Below, piece after piece: positions 11,801 through 22,849 of a stretch of DNA of 64,000 bases. Source of the stretch: Oegoconia quadripuncta (taxonomy: Eukaryota; Arthropoda; Insecta; Lepidoptera; Autostichidae). The position numbers were made by a program, and so were the translations under genes. The stretch lies in NCBI GenBank assembly GCA_949316235.1, contig OX438747.1:30880618-30944617 (forward strand). Reading direction: 5' to 3'. Under the pieces are notes generated by a model that searched no databases, was not told the DNA's origin, and saw only the letters and a list, made by a program, of their open reading frames with translations. Within the stretch, counting starts at the first letter, position 1, and each line of letters opens with the position of its first letter.

Positions 11801-13297
11801 ATTGGTTGCTAGAGCTTACTTGGTTGCTGGAGCTAGACTGGTTGCCGCTACCAGATTGGTTGCTAGTGCTTGCTTGGTTGCTTGAGCTTGACTGATTACC
11901 GCTACCAGATTGGTTGCTAGAGGTTGCTTGGTTGCTGGAGCTAGACTGGTTGCCGCTACCAGATTGGTTGCTCGAGCTTGATTGGCTGCTGGAGCTCGAT
12001 TGGGTACTTGTGCCTACGTCATCATTGCAATCATTGTCCTCTGATTCGTCATCATTGCAGTCATCATTATTGTCTGATTGGTTACTAGAGCTTGATTGGT
12101 TGCTGGAACTCGACTGGTTGCCGCTACCAGATTGGTTGCTAGAGCTTGCTTGGTTGCTGGAGCTAGACTGGTTGCCGCTACCAGATTGGTTGCTAGTGCT
12201 TGCTTGGTTGCTTGAGCTTGACTGATTGCCGCTACCAGATTGGTTGCTAGAGCTTGCTTGGTTACTGGAGCTTGATTGATTGCCGCTACCAGATTGGTTG
12301 CTAGAGCTTGCTTGGTTGCTGGAGCTAGACTGGTTGCCGCTACCAGATTGGTTGCTACTGCTTGCTTGGTTGCTTGAGCTTGACTGATTGTCGCTACCAG
12401 ATTGGTTGCTAGAGGTTGCTTGGTTGTTGGAGCTAGACTGGTTGCCGCTGCCAGATTGGTTGCTCGAGCTTGATTGGTTGCTGGAAGTCGACTGATTGCC
12501 GCTACCAGATTGATTACTAGAGGTTGATTGGTTACTGGAGCTCGATTGGTTACTTGTCCCTGCGTCATCATTGCAATCATTGTCATCTGATTCATCATCA
12601 TTATTTGAGTCATCATTGCAGTCATCATTATTGTCTGATTGGTTGCTAGAGCTTGATTGGTTGCTGGAACTTGATTGGTTGCTAGAACTCGACTGGTTGC
12701 CGCTACCAGATTGGTTGCTAGAGGTTGCTTGGTTGCTGGAGCTTGACTGATTGCCGGTACCAGATTGGTTGCTAGAGCTTGCTTGGTTGCTGGAGCTTGA
12801 CTGATTGCCGCTACCAGATTGGTTGCTAGAGCTTGCTTGGTTGCTGGAGCTTGACTGATTGCCACTACCAGATTGGTTGCTAGAGGTTGCTTGGTTGCTG
12901 GAGCTAGACTGGTTGCCGCTACCAGATTGGTTTTTAGAGCTTGCTTGGTTGCTGGAGCTTGACTGATTTCCGCTACCAGATTGGTTGCTAGAGCTTGCTT
13001 GGTTGCTAGAGCTAGACTGATTGCCGCTACCAGATTGGTTGCTAGAGGTTGCTTGGTTGCTGGAGCTAGACTGGTTGCCGCTACCAGATTGGTTGTTAGA
13101 GCTTGCTTGGTTGCTGGAGCTTGACTGATTGCCGCTACCAGACTGGTTGCTAGAGCTTGCTTGGTTGCTGGAGCTAGACTGGTTGCCGCTGCCGGATTGA
13201 TTGTTAGAGGTTGATTGGTTGCTGGAGCTAGACTGGTTGCCGCATCCATCATCGTCGTCATCAGACGAGCAATCATCATTATCGTCATCATCACAAT
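8838..13297 (-). CDS. Giant repetitive exon of the silk-like gene (1,485 codons plus stop)
   Basis: Read codon by codon, this frame has no stop until TAA at 8840-8838 and no methionine. By my reading it also lacks Leu, Phe, Trp and Pro. It opens with an acidic Cys block (DCDDDDNDDC). From 13250 to about 11040 come hexapeptides in threes, typically NQSGSG-NQSSSS-NQASSS (54 nt), interrupted by Asp/Asn/Cys spacers near 12650-12555, 12075-12010, 11745-11665, 11290-11210 and 11035-10950. From about 10850 to 9370 there are roughly six units of 240-258 nt. Each combines GHGH, GGSRGGK, DDDCDDD, SHHGRGHG, KHDRCDDDD and the NQ-Ser hexapeptides. The C-terminus is Ser-rich with QSAASQSSS and ends S-T-D-E-C. 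I count 29 Cys, nearly all within acidic blocks, which suggests regularly spaced cross-links. The His/Asp density suggests metal or calcium binding (inference). Confidence 0.85.
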
Positions 13298-16200
13298 CTG
13301 TAAATAATAATTTTAGTATAAGAATTTAGTTTGTTACAGTTAAATGATTTATTTAATTTAACACTTTATTGCATATAAACATACATTGAACAATGGGATA
13401 GAAATTACATATACATATACAATTGGATGTCTATTGAAACTTTTTTGTTTCACATTATAATTTTAAATTCACCAATAAAAATATATTAGAAAAATCGATT
13501 CGAATCTCAAACAATAACATAGCTGACAATTTGTTTATCAAAGTAGGTAACAGTTTTTCGAAATACGATTTACGGAATTTACGTTAGGTAAACACGTCCA
13601 CCGACAAGTGCACAACTCTTAAATTAAAGAGCGATGTCCTTTTTACCATGAACTATATTTCAAATCGATGCCATTCGAGCGAAAGATGCTTTTTTTGTTA
13701 TTACAACAGCGTGTAGGGAAAATTAAGCGTTACAGAATTTACTCAAGCTTTGCAAAAGCTTGAGGACAGTTAAAAAGGGGCAGGTTTATGCCACTTGTAT
13801 TTCGGCATCGATTTCTAACTATGCTCAAGCGCAAATCTACGCTTGAGTGACATTCTGAAATACTGGCCTTAGAGTTAGACAAATATGGATTTTATATAGA
13901 CGTACAGCAAGCATGCATACAAGGAAGCAACCATCTACTTCTAGCCCTTCAGCTACCCTATACTCATAATCATAATTCTTTATTTCCATAAACTTCAATT
14001 AGAGCACTTGGACACGTCAACATACATAAATAGTATAATTCATGACAATTATATAAGGTAGCTATTTAAAAATAAACGAAGTTAAGTTGCTGCAAAGGGG
14101 CATTGTCAATTATCTCATAAGCCTTACTACTGTCGAGAGGCATTGTCAAGTAAATACAATAAAATAATCAAATAACACAATAAATAGCTGCTGTATAGAG
14201 GCATTGTCAAGTATAGAGGCTATCGCGAAACCTCGCCAATCGCGGTTCAGGATACTGGTCCTTACTAATCGTGGGCTAGCGTAGCCCCCGATTTACAGAA
14301 AACACTCTATAGGGGTTTGAGATAGGACAGATAAGACCGAGAAGAAAAGATGCCCCGAGTCGGTTCCGTGCACGGAGCAACAAGTGACCGTTAATCTTCC
14401 TATTATCTTTTTTTTTATGTACGTAGGTGGGTTCGTACTTTACCTCAATCACACCTGATGTTACACACACCACAACATTGTCAGATTGGCAGATTTAGAT
14501 AAGATGGTGGTAGCTAACCAGGCGGACATTTAAAATGCCCTACCACCAACCAAACCATTCCCTTTCATCTTACACAGCAACAGTAACCTTAAACATTTCT
14601 CGCTGCAGGGGCAGGTCACTTTTCACTAGGTAAAATCTTACCTGATATGACAGTGATAGATGAAGACCCCGACTGCTCCGCTGCTGCTGCTTGAGAAGCA
14701 CTAGAAGTAGACCACTGCTTTTCGTTCCCGCAGTCATCTACTTCGCTGTACGACTGCGCAGCTTGCGCAGACTCCGCTGCCGCTGCAGAGGACGACTCCT
14801 CGCTCTGGATGACGGTGACGCCATCACTCGTTGTCGAAGAGGATGATGACGATTTGGATGACGATGAGGCTGACTGTTGCGAGGATGACGACGAACTCTT
14901 AGTCACTGTTTTGGGATCTGAAATTGTTCAATTAGTCATTATGAAACTAAGGCATTTAAATGTACAAATTATGTCGGGCCGCACCTGAATGGGACGGGCC
15001 GCATCGTAGTACATTAGGGCTTGCCGGATCGCAACGCTGTGCATTATCGTATTTTTATGTTTTTTATGCGCAATGCACAAAACAAAAATATCCTAGGTTT
15101 GAATCCAGGGTATGCTCTAAATGTATACCAAATTTCATCCATGAATAAATAAACATCCGAAGTTTCGCATTTATAATATTAGTTGGATGAAATCTTTAAT
15201 TTTTGTTGCTAAAATACAGAGTAGCACATGATTTTTTTATGGTGGAGTACAATTTGTATAAAAACATGTGTTTTACAATTTATTTATTTGTTATGCACCA
15301 CGGGTTAGCACTTGACCTCTAAAAAATCTGATGTTAAAATAAAGAAGAGGCGGAAGATGGAAGCGAACTGACTCGGAAAATCCATATTTATTTGGAGGAC
15401 TGGCTATCTTATATCTGACAACCGGACCACAACAAGCTATTAACATTTCTGTTGGTGGCAGACTTAAATAAGATGGTGGTAGCTAGCGTCAGGCGGACGA
15501 ATTGAACCCCCGCTCTCCGATTCGTAAACCTGTGTTGTTTACATTGAACCAGGGTGCGAACCAATCCATTTGGTGACCCTTATTGTCTAAATTCTATAGA
15601 CACAAACTCCATCGCCAATTGTCAAATTCAACCAATAGGCCTTAGCCTTAATAATAAATATAAATAAATAAATATCTATGAACATACACACAGCGCCATC
15701 TAGTTCCACACTAAGCAACTAGGCTTGTATTATAGATACCAGATGGTTGATAAACTACACAAATACATTTTTTTTGTAAATAAATATATGTAAATGAATA
15801 ACATCCATAACTCGGGAACACATTCATCATACAAACATGTGCTAGCGGGATTCGAACCCGCGACCTTTTGTTATAGCAACAGAGGTTCTAACCACTACAC
15901 CAAACAGGTCGTCATTAATATAGGTAGGTAACAATGATGGTCAAATTCGATCAATAAAGCTTCAAATATCAATTCATTTCAAGAAAATGGCATTGAAATC
16001 AGATAATTGCATGCCCAGAAATCTTCCATGCAATAACTCGACTATGCGATCCTCTTCGGCCCGGCACATTCTGCGATAGCTCATATATATAAAATATGGA
16101 AGCGGATTTGAACGGACTTTTGGGTTGGTGACGTAAATAGAATAATTTATATCGACAAAATTAAAAAATCCATTTGTCCTGCGACCTGTTTGGACGAAAT

Positions 16201-16701
16201 ATACAATTAACCCATTCTCACTCCCATATCGCGCGCGATGTCAAGGTACAGGGGCTGATCTCATAAATGTGAAGTTGTAGTGATAAATGATAAAACTTCT
16301 AATCAATTCAAATCAAAAAATGTTTTATTTCGTAAGTTATAAGAATAACATTTGAAATCGTCATGACCTCCAGTTATCGCTCATTCACTAGACAGTCTCT
16401 CCAGAGAAGAACGAGCCAGAAACTCCGGGGTTGCTCTTTTTATATAACATTATTCAAAATTGAATCGTATTTATAAACAAAAAACAATACCTACTTAAAT
16501 ATTTACCATTAATTACCATTAATACCATTTATTTCCCTCACACACATAAATATAAATATAAGCTGTATATAAGTGTAACAAGACATTAAAGAAGGCTCGT
16601 ACTAATAAAACTATCCCAAGACTGAGAAAAACTTATAGAATGATACTTGAGATTATTTAGAATAGATACTTACACGGCAGGCCCTGGACGGCAACAAAGG
16701 C
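8838..16701 (-). CDS. Sericin-like Ser/Asn/Gln/Asp-rich secreted protein gene (5' exon missing)
   Basis: Proposed join, minus strand: 16701-16674, 14917-14642, 13297-8838. Phases agree at every junction: exon one ends with one base (T), exon two starts with two (AT), exon two ends with one (G), exon three starts with two (AT). Donors are GTAAGT and GTAAGA; acceptors are TTTATAG, ATTTCAG and TTTACAG. The product would exceed 1,585 residues: a signal-peptide end (AFVAVQG), a Ser/Ala-rich N-terminal domain, then a long hexapeptide-repeat domain with Asp/Cys blocks. The composition, the lepidopteran context and the short signal exon followed by one giant repetitive exon fit a silk-gland sericin or related glue protein; that function is inferred. 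A cuticular or mucin-like secreted protein is the main alternative. The exon with the start codon and the promoter were not found upstream of 16701. Confidence 0.68.
13298..14641 (-). other. Intron of the silk-like gene
   Basis: Flanked by GTAAGATTTT at the 14641 end and TTTACAG at the 13298 end. It contains a repeat F relative (13595-13640), three spaced copies of 'gaggcattgtcaa'-like sequence at about 14098, 14140 and 14198, and a truncated SINE A (14408-14556). The block 13735-13870 carries 'tactcaag' / 'cttgag' inverted motifs. Confidence 0.65.
14408..14556 (-). repeat. SINE family A, internally deleted
   Basis: Tail and 'acctcaatcacacctgatgt' are present; the middle is missing, and the copy resumes at 'cagatttagataagatggtg' and ends before the tRNA-like head. 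Confidence 0.8.
14642..14917 (-). CDS. Ser/Ala-rich exon of the silk-like gene
   Basis: 276 nt (92 codons) between ATTTCAG and GTAAGA, phase 1 at both ends, so it can be skipped without a frameshift. It begins P-K-T-V-T-K and runs through SSSSSSQQSASSSSKSS, SSTTSDGVTVIQSEESSS, AAAAESAQAAQSYSEV, DDCGNEKQW and AAAAEQSGSSSITVIS. The DDC block echoes the acidic Cys blocks of the next exon. A GTG within it could be misread as a start; I see no reason to place the start here. Confidence 0.78.
15292..15552 (-). repeat. SINE family A copy
   Basis: The tail side starts 'tgcaccacgggttagcactt'. The body is diverged and the head ends in 'tgttgtttacattgaaccag'. The B box is partly lost. Confidence 0.85.
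15655..15912 (-). repeat. SINE family B copy
   Basis: Family B, on its own strand, has the head 'gacctgtttggtgtagtggt', the B box 'gcgggttcgaatcccgctag', 'acccgagttatggatgtttt', 'atcaaccatctggtatccat' and 'gtggaactagatggcgctgt'. This is a near full-length minus-strand copy. Confidence 0.88.
16674..16701 (-). CDS. Signal-peptide-like mini-exon of the silk-like gene
   Basis: 28 nt between TTTTATAG and a strong donor GTAAGTATC. It reads A-F-V-A-V-Q-G-L-P plus one base, which joins to the next exon as Tyr. AVQG before LP would suit signal-peptidase cleavage. Many lepidopteran silk genes split the signal peptide over two short exons. The match is short, so it rests on the splice sites, the phase and the hydrophobic content. 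Confidence 0.55.
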
Positions 16702-16704
16702 CTA

Positions 16705-17564
16705 TAAAATATAAAAGGTTAGGTTAGTTAACACATCTATGGCATTTCCAAACTATTTGGGACATTCTACCTTAAAAGTTTCCTCATTATACATACATAC
16801 ATAATGTCACGCCTGTTTCCCGTAGGGGTAGGCAGAGACCACAGACTTCCACTTGCTACGATCCTGACACACCTCTTCTGCTTCCTTCACTCTCATAAGG
16901 TTGTTCATACATGCTCGTCGGTTTAGGGTACTCTTGACTTGACCTTTATTTAAGACGTCCTCGATTTGATCATGGTATGTTCGTTCAGTTTTTTTCCTCA
17001 TTATAAGGTCATTTAATTAAAGTAGTTCAGTTTTAAATTAGTGATGAGGTCTTTACGTTGTAGTATTATAGTTGCTTTGCGTAAAAAACACTCAAAAACT
17101 TTAGCTCCGCCTGCCTCAGCGGCCATTTTGTTTTTTTTTTAATCCAAAAAACCTAATAAAATAAATATAATAAAATATTAATATTAAATATTTTATTTGG
17201 CTTTTTACACAGTGGGATTTTTTTATATTTTTGATTGGGTGGTCTTTTATGATTAGTTTAATTTTTAAGGTGATTATGTGATATGTTATTGAGTAGTCGA
17301 TTTAAGTTAATGATGATAACGTGTGTTTAAACAACTGGTTTCACGATTTCAGGGTTGCTCTATCCATAGTGTAAGTTAGACATATTTATGGGTGTATGCG
17401 CAAAATACGACATAGGCGACGCCGAAGCTTCGGCAAACAATCTCCACGTTCCGTCTGAGTTAGCTTATGCCACAAGGTGATAAACGAAAATGAATGAGTG
17501 GTCTATCTGCTCAGCGTTATGTCTTCAGTAATTTCCTGTCATTGGCAAATTTTATTCACGTATC
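16705..17564. other. Unassigned sequence with a common lepidopteran repeat
   Basis: Positions 16800-16925 contain 'gcctgtttcccgtaggggta' and 'ggcagagaccacagacttcc', a frequent lepidopteran dispersed repeat. The silk gene's first exon should lie upstream of 16701, but no convincing ATG plus hydrophobic run plus donor was seen. Confidence 0.4.
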
Positions 17565-17720
17565 ACTATACCGGATGAGTTTTTTTACCGTAAGAAAAAA
17601 AATAGGGCATATTAGGTAAGTGAAATAGAAGGTAGGTATGTATTGCATAGGTACTTTAAATTGTCTTTTCAAAATGATCATAGAATAAAGCGTTAATTGT
17701 GTCATTTGACGGTCGCGTTT
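17565..17720 (+). mobile_element. MITE family H fragment
   Basis: Starts 'ataccggatgagtttttt', continues 'agggcatattaggtaagtga', and ends near 'gtgtcatttgacggtcgcg', where a SINE A tail begins. Only the left half is present. Confidence 0.65.
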
Positions 17721-17834
17721 TTTTTTTATCCACAACGGGTTAGCACTTGACCTCAATCACACCTGATGTTAAGTGAAGATGAGCCCGAAGGTGGTAGCGT
17801 ACTGACCCGGAAACCCCATCTTATTTGGGGGACG
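17719..17834 (-). repeat. SINE family A 3' fragment
   Basis: The A-rich tail and the 3' third of the body, ending at 'cttatttgggggac'. Confidence 0.85.
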
Positions 17835-17869
17835 AGCAAGAAACTCTAGGGTTGCTCTTTTAAACAGAT

Positions 17870-18230
17870 TATGGGTTGCGATTTGATAATTATATGAATA
17901 ATAAGACAGCTATGTCTATGCTTGCTTATCATTCAAATAGTCAGTGATTTTATAATAGCCTTTTGCTAATAATTTCTGTTTTATGATTGCTTTAAATTTA
18001 TTTTAAGGCAATTTTTGAATGTCTACTGGAACCTTATTATAAAAGCGTATACATTGCCCTTTGAAGGATTTACTAACTTTGTGAAGTCGGCTAACATAAA
18101 CAGATAAGCTTCCCTTTCGCTACTACTGCGACATTTATCTGTTATTTTATTAATTGTTATATATGCGTCGAAGTGGCGAATAAACAGTTTTTTTTTCTTA
18201 TGTAAAATTCCCACGGGAATGTCCATAGTA
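17870..18230 (-). pseudogene. LINE 3' end (C-terminal fragment)
   Basis: The minus strand encodes broken C-terminal LINE wording, including 'FTKLVNPSKGNVYAFI' and a degenerate 'YYKI..Y' block near 17950. It is the same family as 24375-24600. Frameshifts and stops interrupt it. Confidence 0.5.
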
Positions 18231-18287
18231 AAACAATTTGAGGACTAAATCGATCTCTCTTATTTGTTAAGTGAAACTTTATAATCT

Positions 18288-18785
18288 TTTTTTTTTTTTT
18301 ATTTTTTTATATGAGAGAGCGGCAAACGAGCATGCGGGTCACCTGATGGAAAGTAATCACCGCCGCCCATGGACACCCGCAACACCAAAAGGGTCACAGA
18401 TGCGTTGCCGGCCTTTGAGGAAGGTGTAGGCTCGTTTCTTGAAGGTTCCAATGTCGTACTCGTTCGGGAATACCGCTGCCGGAAGTCCGTTCCACAGGGT
18501 GGTCGTACGTGGTAAGAAGTTTCTTGAGAAACGTACAGTGGTAGACTTCCACTCATCCAGGTGATGTGGATGGAAATTTAATTTTCTCCGAGAAGTGTAT
18601 CGGTTAAATTGAGCAGCGGGTATTAGCTCGAACAGTTCTTCAGAACACTCCCCATGAAATATGCGATAGAGAATGCAGAGGGACGCGACGTCTCTTCGCA
18701 ACGCCAGGGGATCCAGTCGGTCAGTGAGACTCTCTTGGCCGATAATTCGGATTGCGCGACGTTGAACGCGGTCAAAAGGAAGAAG
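18288..18785 (-). pseudogene. 5'-truncated LINE ORF2 C-terminus with poly(A)
   Basis: Open for about 143 codons on the minus strand: '[18 protein letters not shown]', '[15 protein letters not shown]', '[20 protein letters not shown]', '[16 protein letters not shown]', '[15 protein letters not shown]', '[15 protein letters not shown]', ending near GVHGRR. A short 3' UTR and an A run (T run on the plus strand, 18288-18303) follow. This is the C-terminus of a Jockey-like LINE. A separate copy of its 3' tail is at 60680-60782. Confidence 0.85.
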
Positions 18786-18789
18786 CTAA

Positions 18790-19035
18790 CTTCTACAATA
18801 ACTAATATGAATATAAAGACGAAAGTTTCTAAGTTTGTTTGTTTGTTACTCAATCACGGCGAAAAGAAATAAACGGATTTGGATGAAATATTGAGAATAG
18901 CTAGAATATACCCTGGATTAAGAAATAGGATATTTTTAATGCCGATAAAGTGAGTAGTTCCCGCGGGATAAACAAATTTCCGCGATAAAGTTATACTACG
19001 CGGGCGAAGCCGCAAGCGGTAAGCTAGTCTTTTAT
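18790..19035 (+). repeat. RTE-type retroelement tail
   Basis: Reads 'actaatatgaatataaagac', 'gtttgttactcaatcacggc', 'aacggatttggatgaaat', 'gttcccgcgggataaacaaa' and 'tacgcgggcgaagccgcaag', ending 'aagctagtc'. It lies directly against the LINE piece before it. Confidence 0.8.
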
Positions 19036-20094
19036 AAAAGTTAACCAGTCATGTAAAGCAATAGACAATTCATTCATAATTCGAAATTCTTTTTTTTTCT
19101 CCGTTTATTTCAAGGAGGGTTTCTTCAATAAAGAAGATGTCACCCTCAACATAACTTAACCTCTATGCTTAATACCTACATTAACTAAATTATAGAGTGT
19201 CCTAGCTGCTCCCGATGTGGGGACAGCTAAGACCTGTTACACATTTCCATTTCGCCATTAAAGTTAATTTTGATGAAAAATTGTTGCCTCTCGGCTTCGT
19301 TCCGGACATACTCCATCGTGATGTAGTAAAAAATTCTTATCTCGGTGATAGGAAACATGTCGCAGTGTTAGATAGGATGCACAATTTCTTACCGCTAAAG
19401 CCAGAACAGCAACTGTAAACCTCATGGTGAGCTATCGGAGTCGTTGTATACATTACCTCTAGACTCTCAATATTTTATATAAAACGGAAACAAAAGAATA
19501 CAATGTAAACAGCCTACAACCTGAGCAAACAATGAGTTAATTTTTTTTATAATTAATACGTAATTTGTGTTTTCTTGACGCATACGCCATCGCATTGACA
19601 TACAGATGTCTTTGTATGCTCCAGTGGTCGCAAACCACCCACTTCACCATTAGTTTGCAGAGAATAATTGCATAGAAAACTTATAATGCTGCAACCTCTT
19701 TGCGACAATCTTATACAATATTGAACTTCGAAAGATCAAAATGTCGTCCAAGTAAACTTGCCACTACGGGCTACCCAAGCAAATGAGTTTATTTCACTTT
19801 ATCCCATGAATTATACTTTATATATACTTTACGCTTTCCAACGATTGGGTAACTGTATTATGTATGATTAACAAATAACTAAATACACAAACTTACTTAC
19901 ATAATCAAATGAGCCCGAAGCTGCTAGTAACCGTTACCTAAGTCCATTATTCCATAATCATGAGATTACAGCTGCACCTTTGACGACCTCCTTAACGCCA
20001 CAGACAGTGCTGTTAGAGTGGCTAAGTTTTGGTCCAATCAAATTTGAAACTTGCCTCGACACGAAAAGAAGAAGATCATGAGATTAGAATATTT
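19036..20094. other. Unassigned sequence
   Basis: No gene recognised. The 67-codon frame at 19215-19418 has no known domain. A short repeat with 'tggtccaatc' and 'cgaaaagaagaag' lies near 20030-20075. Confidence 0.35.
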
Positions 20095-20560
20095 CTAGAT
20101 TGGATTCGCGTTTGACCACAATCTCACCTGATGGAAAGTGACGATGTGGTCGACGATGAAGCACGCGACCCCAGTAAATGCCTATTCACTTTGCTCTTGA
20201 AGATCCCAAGGTTGTAGGATTCAGGAAAGACTGACCCCGGAAGGGAGTTCCATGCCTTGGCTGTTCGGATGATGAATGAAGAATCGAACTTCTTAGTGCG
20301 AATGTTCGGTATTATTAACTATATACGGGTGGAATCCCTCCCCACGCCTTAGTGGTCCGAAGATGGAAGGGCGACGGTGGAATAAGATTATGTAATTCCA
20401 ACGCACACTCCCCGAAATGCAGCCTGTAAAAAACTGAGAAACAGGCGACTTTTCGACGGTGTTCAAGGCTCTGCAATTTAGCCGTCAATCGAATTATCAC
20501 CTATTAGTCTCATGGCACGTCGTTCCATAGAATCAAGTGCAGCTAGTTGGTATTTGGCTG
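20095..20560 (-). pseudogene. LINE 3' region, decayed
   Basis: The minus strand carries 'LQSLEHRRKVACFSVFYRLH' and 'FGECALELHNLIPPSPF', then, after a deletion, 'FDSSFIIRTA.AW' (near 20285-20230) and the 3' block with 'acatcgtcactttccatcag'. This is a lepidopteran LINE C-terminus. The 3' block is shared with 38555-38665 (-) and 51630-51770 (+). Confidence 0.75.
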
Positions 20561-22338
20561 AACCTGGTAAAGCACCAAAAGTGGTTTGGTGTGAAATATC
20601 GCCTATTGATTGATTTTGATTGGATTGTTAGAGAAAGTCATTGGGGAATGAGGAAGTAGAATGAAGAAGGACAGTACCACACAAACAATTAATAAAAAAT
20701 ATTTGATTTACTATGCGACCCATAATAAAATGACAAAAAAGAAATTGCTTTTCATACGTAATGGGTCGGCGAATTCAGAGTTGATCCGAACAAAAAACGC
20801 AAATTCCGTAGCAAAAGTTGCACCTTCTGACAGTCTAGACCCCGTCCTTAATAAAAAAATCATAGCGTATAACGCCTATATCAATGTTTCTCAGATCAAT
20901 GAATTATAGATGCTTTCGTTCAAGGGTATCCTATAACAGGCTTTTAGAAAAATTTTCCTTACCTACCAAACTTCAAACTTCAAGCATTTACTTCAACGTA
21001 AGATACATGATATCATTTGTTGAATGTCAATTTAAATCTATTGGAAATAAAAATAGGGCTGAAGTATTTTTCGGTCAGTCAGTATGTCCAAGCTACCTTA
21101 CGCAGATTACTCCTGGATTGAATGTTTTATATAGTTTGCTGCTTAACAATATTGATTTAATGTGGATGTATTCTTTTTGTCTAAAAACCAATATAAGAAA
21201 CAGTGTTTGGAAGTCCTGTCGGACATTAGTTATACTTAAGTTTTAAGTTAACTGGTTCGGATTGCTTTTCTGTCTCTGCAGTTATATATAAAATTGTCGT
21301 GGATAACGGAGTTGGTTACACAATGACCTCCATTGTCTACATATAAGATTATGAAACATAACTGTATTGTGTAGCTGTTAGTTGTCCTGAATAAAATAAA
21401 ATAAAATTTACTTATGAATTGTTACCAATTCTCCTTTATAAGAGCTAGTGAAATAACAACCCTATGAGACATTCCTTCTTAGGGGGGGAAAACAACACAT
21501 TTGTTAAACTTCAAAGTTAAAGCATATTTCATGAATGTAAATTCAAATCATCATGTGGATCCCACAGGATCTTTGTTCTGTTCTGTGATGCGGCACGCGG
21601 AACGAGCGATGAGTACCTCCCTGTGGATACTTCTGTGGATTTCTAAACTCCACAGAAATCAGTGAAATCGAAATAAATTAGATATAGTTCAAACCTGCAC
21701 CTTCGTGCTTTCGAGTAGAGGCAACTTTGGAGAACTATCGTGATTTATTCTAATAAATATTTACATAGTTAACCATGGATGTGTCAAACATTTGAGTTAA
21801 ATAATTATTGTAAATTGTAAACAGTCAAACACGCAATTGACGTCTCCAGAGAAATGTAAACACTCAAAAAAATTAAATTACGTATTACGGTTATTGTTTA
21901 TTTGATCAATTGGTGTGTAGGCCATACTCATCATGTTCTTAAGCTAATTAATAATGTATTATCCTTTTATGTGAATATTATATCTTTTTGACGGATATTT
22001 AAATGTTTCAATTCGACTTGTGTCTTTGTTCCATCAGAGTCAAACAACGTTTAAGGCCTTTTCAGATTGAGCGGTATCCGCTGCCGGCGCCGGTAGCGAT
22101 ATCAGAATGGATCTGATTTATTAAATACAGTATCTGTATGAGGTATTTACTGCTTTAACGAGAGCTTACCAACGTCGTCGTATCTCTCACCTCTCGGTAG
22201 GTATACTTTCGAGACGGTGTAAGATGAAATCTTGTAGATACGGTCGTGTCTTCGCAACAGTATGTCTTTTCAGAAGGCGACACTAAAGCGTGCTGCATTT
22301 ATTTGCGTTTGAGAAAAAGAAAGACGTACTGGCGACAT
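20561..22338. other. Mostly unassigned; contains a repeat J copy
   Basis: Positions 20960-21100 ('acttcaaacttcaagcattt', 'acttcaacgtaagataca', 'gttgaatgtcaatttaaatc') match the reverse complement of 48285-48425 (repeat J). The 120-codon frame at 20884-21246 crosses it and is not evidence of a gene. The rest is AT-rich and unassigned. Confidence 0.45.
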
Positions 22339-22511
22339 TCTACATAGCCAATAATATCCAATGTCGTCTATTTGTTGCGACTGAACATCTAGTCATCCTG
22401 TTATTAAGGTAAGGATAAGTTACCTTACATCGCTTGGAATTTTGAGTCATCCTGTTATAGATGTTCAGTCTCAACAAATAGACGACATTGGATATTGTTG
22501 GCTATGTAGAG
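22339..22511. repeat. Fold-back inverted repeat (~57-bp arms)
   Basis: The left arm about 22339-22396 ('ctacatagccaataatatcc', 'aatgtcgtctatttgttgcg') is matched in reverse by about 22450-22511 ('gacgacattggatattgttg', 'gctatgtag'), with only a few mismatches. The spacer is about 55 nt and includes 'agtcatcctgttat' next to both arms. Confidence 0.85.
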
Positions 22512-22626
22512 TAGTGTCAAGGAGGAGTCTGGTGCCGCTTATGCGTTCCCTGGTCCTACCAACTATCGAAGAAGTTCGCCGCGGGGCTTTAGTGGTCCCT
22601 CCCGACAGGGAAGGGAGTCCCACATA

Positions 22627-22772
22627 ATTGTTGTGTTCCGGTTGTCAGAGATAAGATAGGCAGTCCCCCAAATGTGTTGGGGTTTCCGAGTCAGTACGCT
22701 TTCACATTCGACCTCATCTTCACTTAACATCAGGTGTGATTGAGGTCAAGTACGAACCCGTCATGTATAAAA
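22627..22772 (+). repeat. SINE family A 3' fragment
   Basis: Starts inside the body ('ttgttgtgttccggttgtca') and runs to the A-rich tail. Confidence 0.85.
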
Positions 22773-22849
22773 AAATACATGTACCTTACATGTATTTTAC
22801 CTAGTTTGGACACTGGAAGTGTCACCATGTTCTTTCTTGATACCTTTTA

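Larger units (their letters stand above)
14918..16673 (-). other. Intron of the silk-like gene with two SINEs
   Basis: Donor GTAAGTATC at 16673, acceptor ATTTCAG at 14918. It holds SINE A (15292-15552) and SINE B (15655-15912). Positions 15913-16660 are unassigned AT-rich sequence. Confidence 0.55.

Noticed and set aside
11201..13294. Other long frames over the repeat exon (minus 11201-11737 and 12014-13294; plus 11313-11636 and 11914-12225)
   Set aside because: All are shadows of the 54-nt repeat. They lack a continuous path to an upstream exon and a sensible C-terminus.
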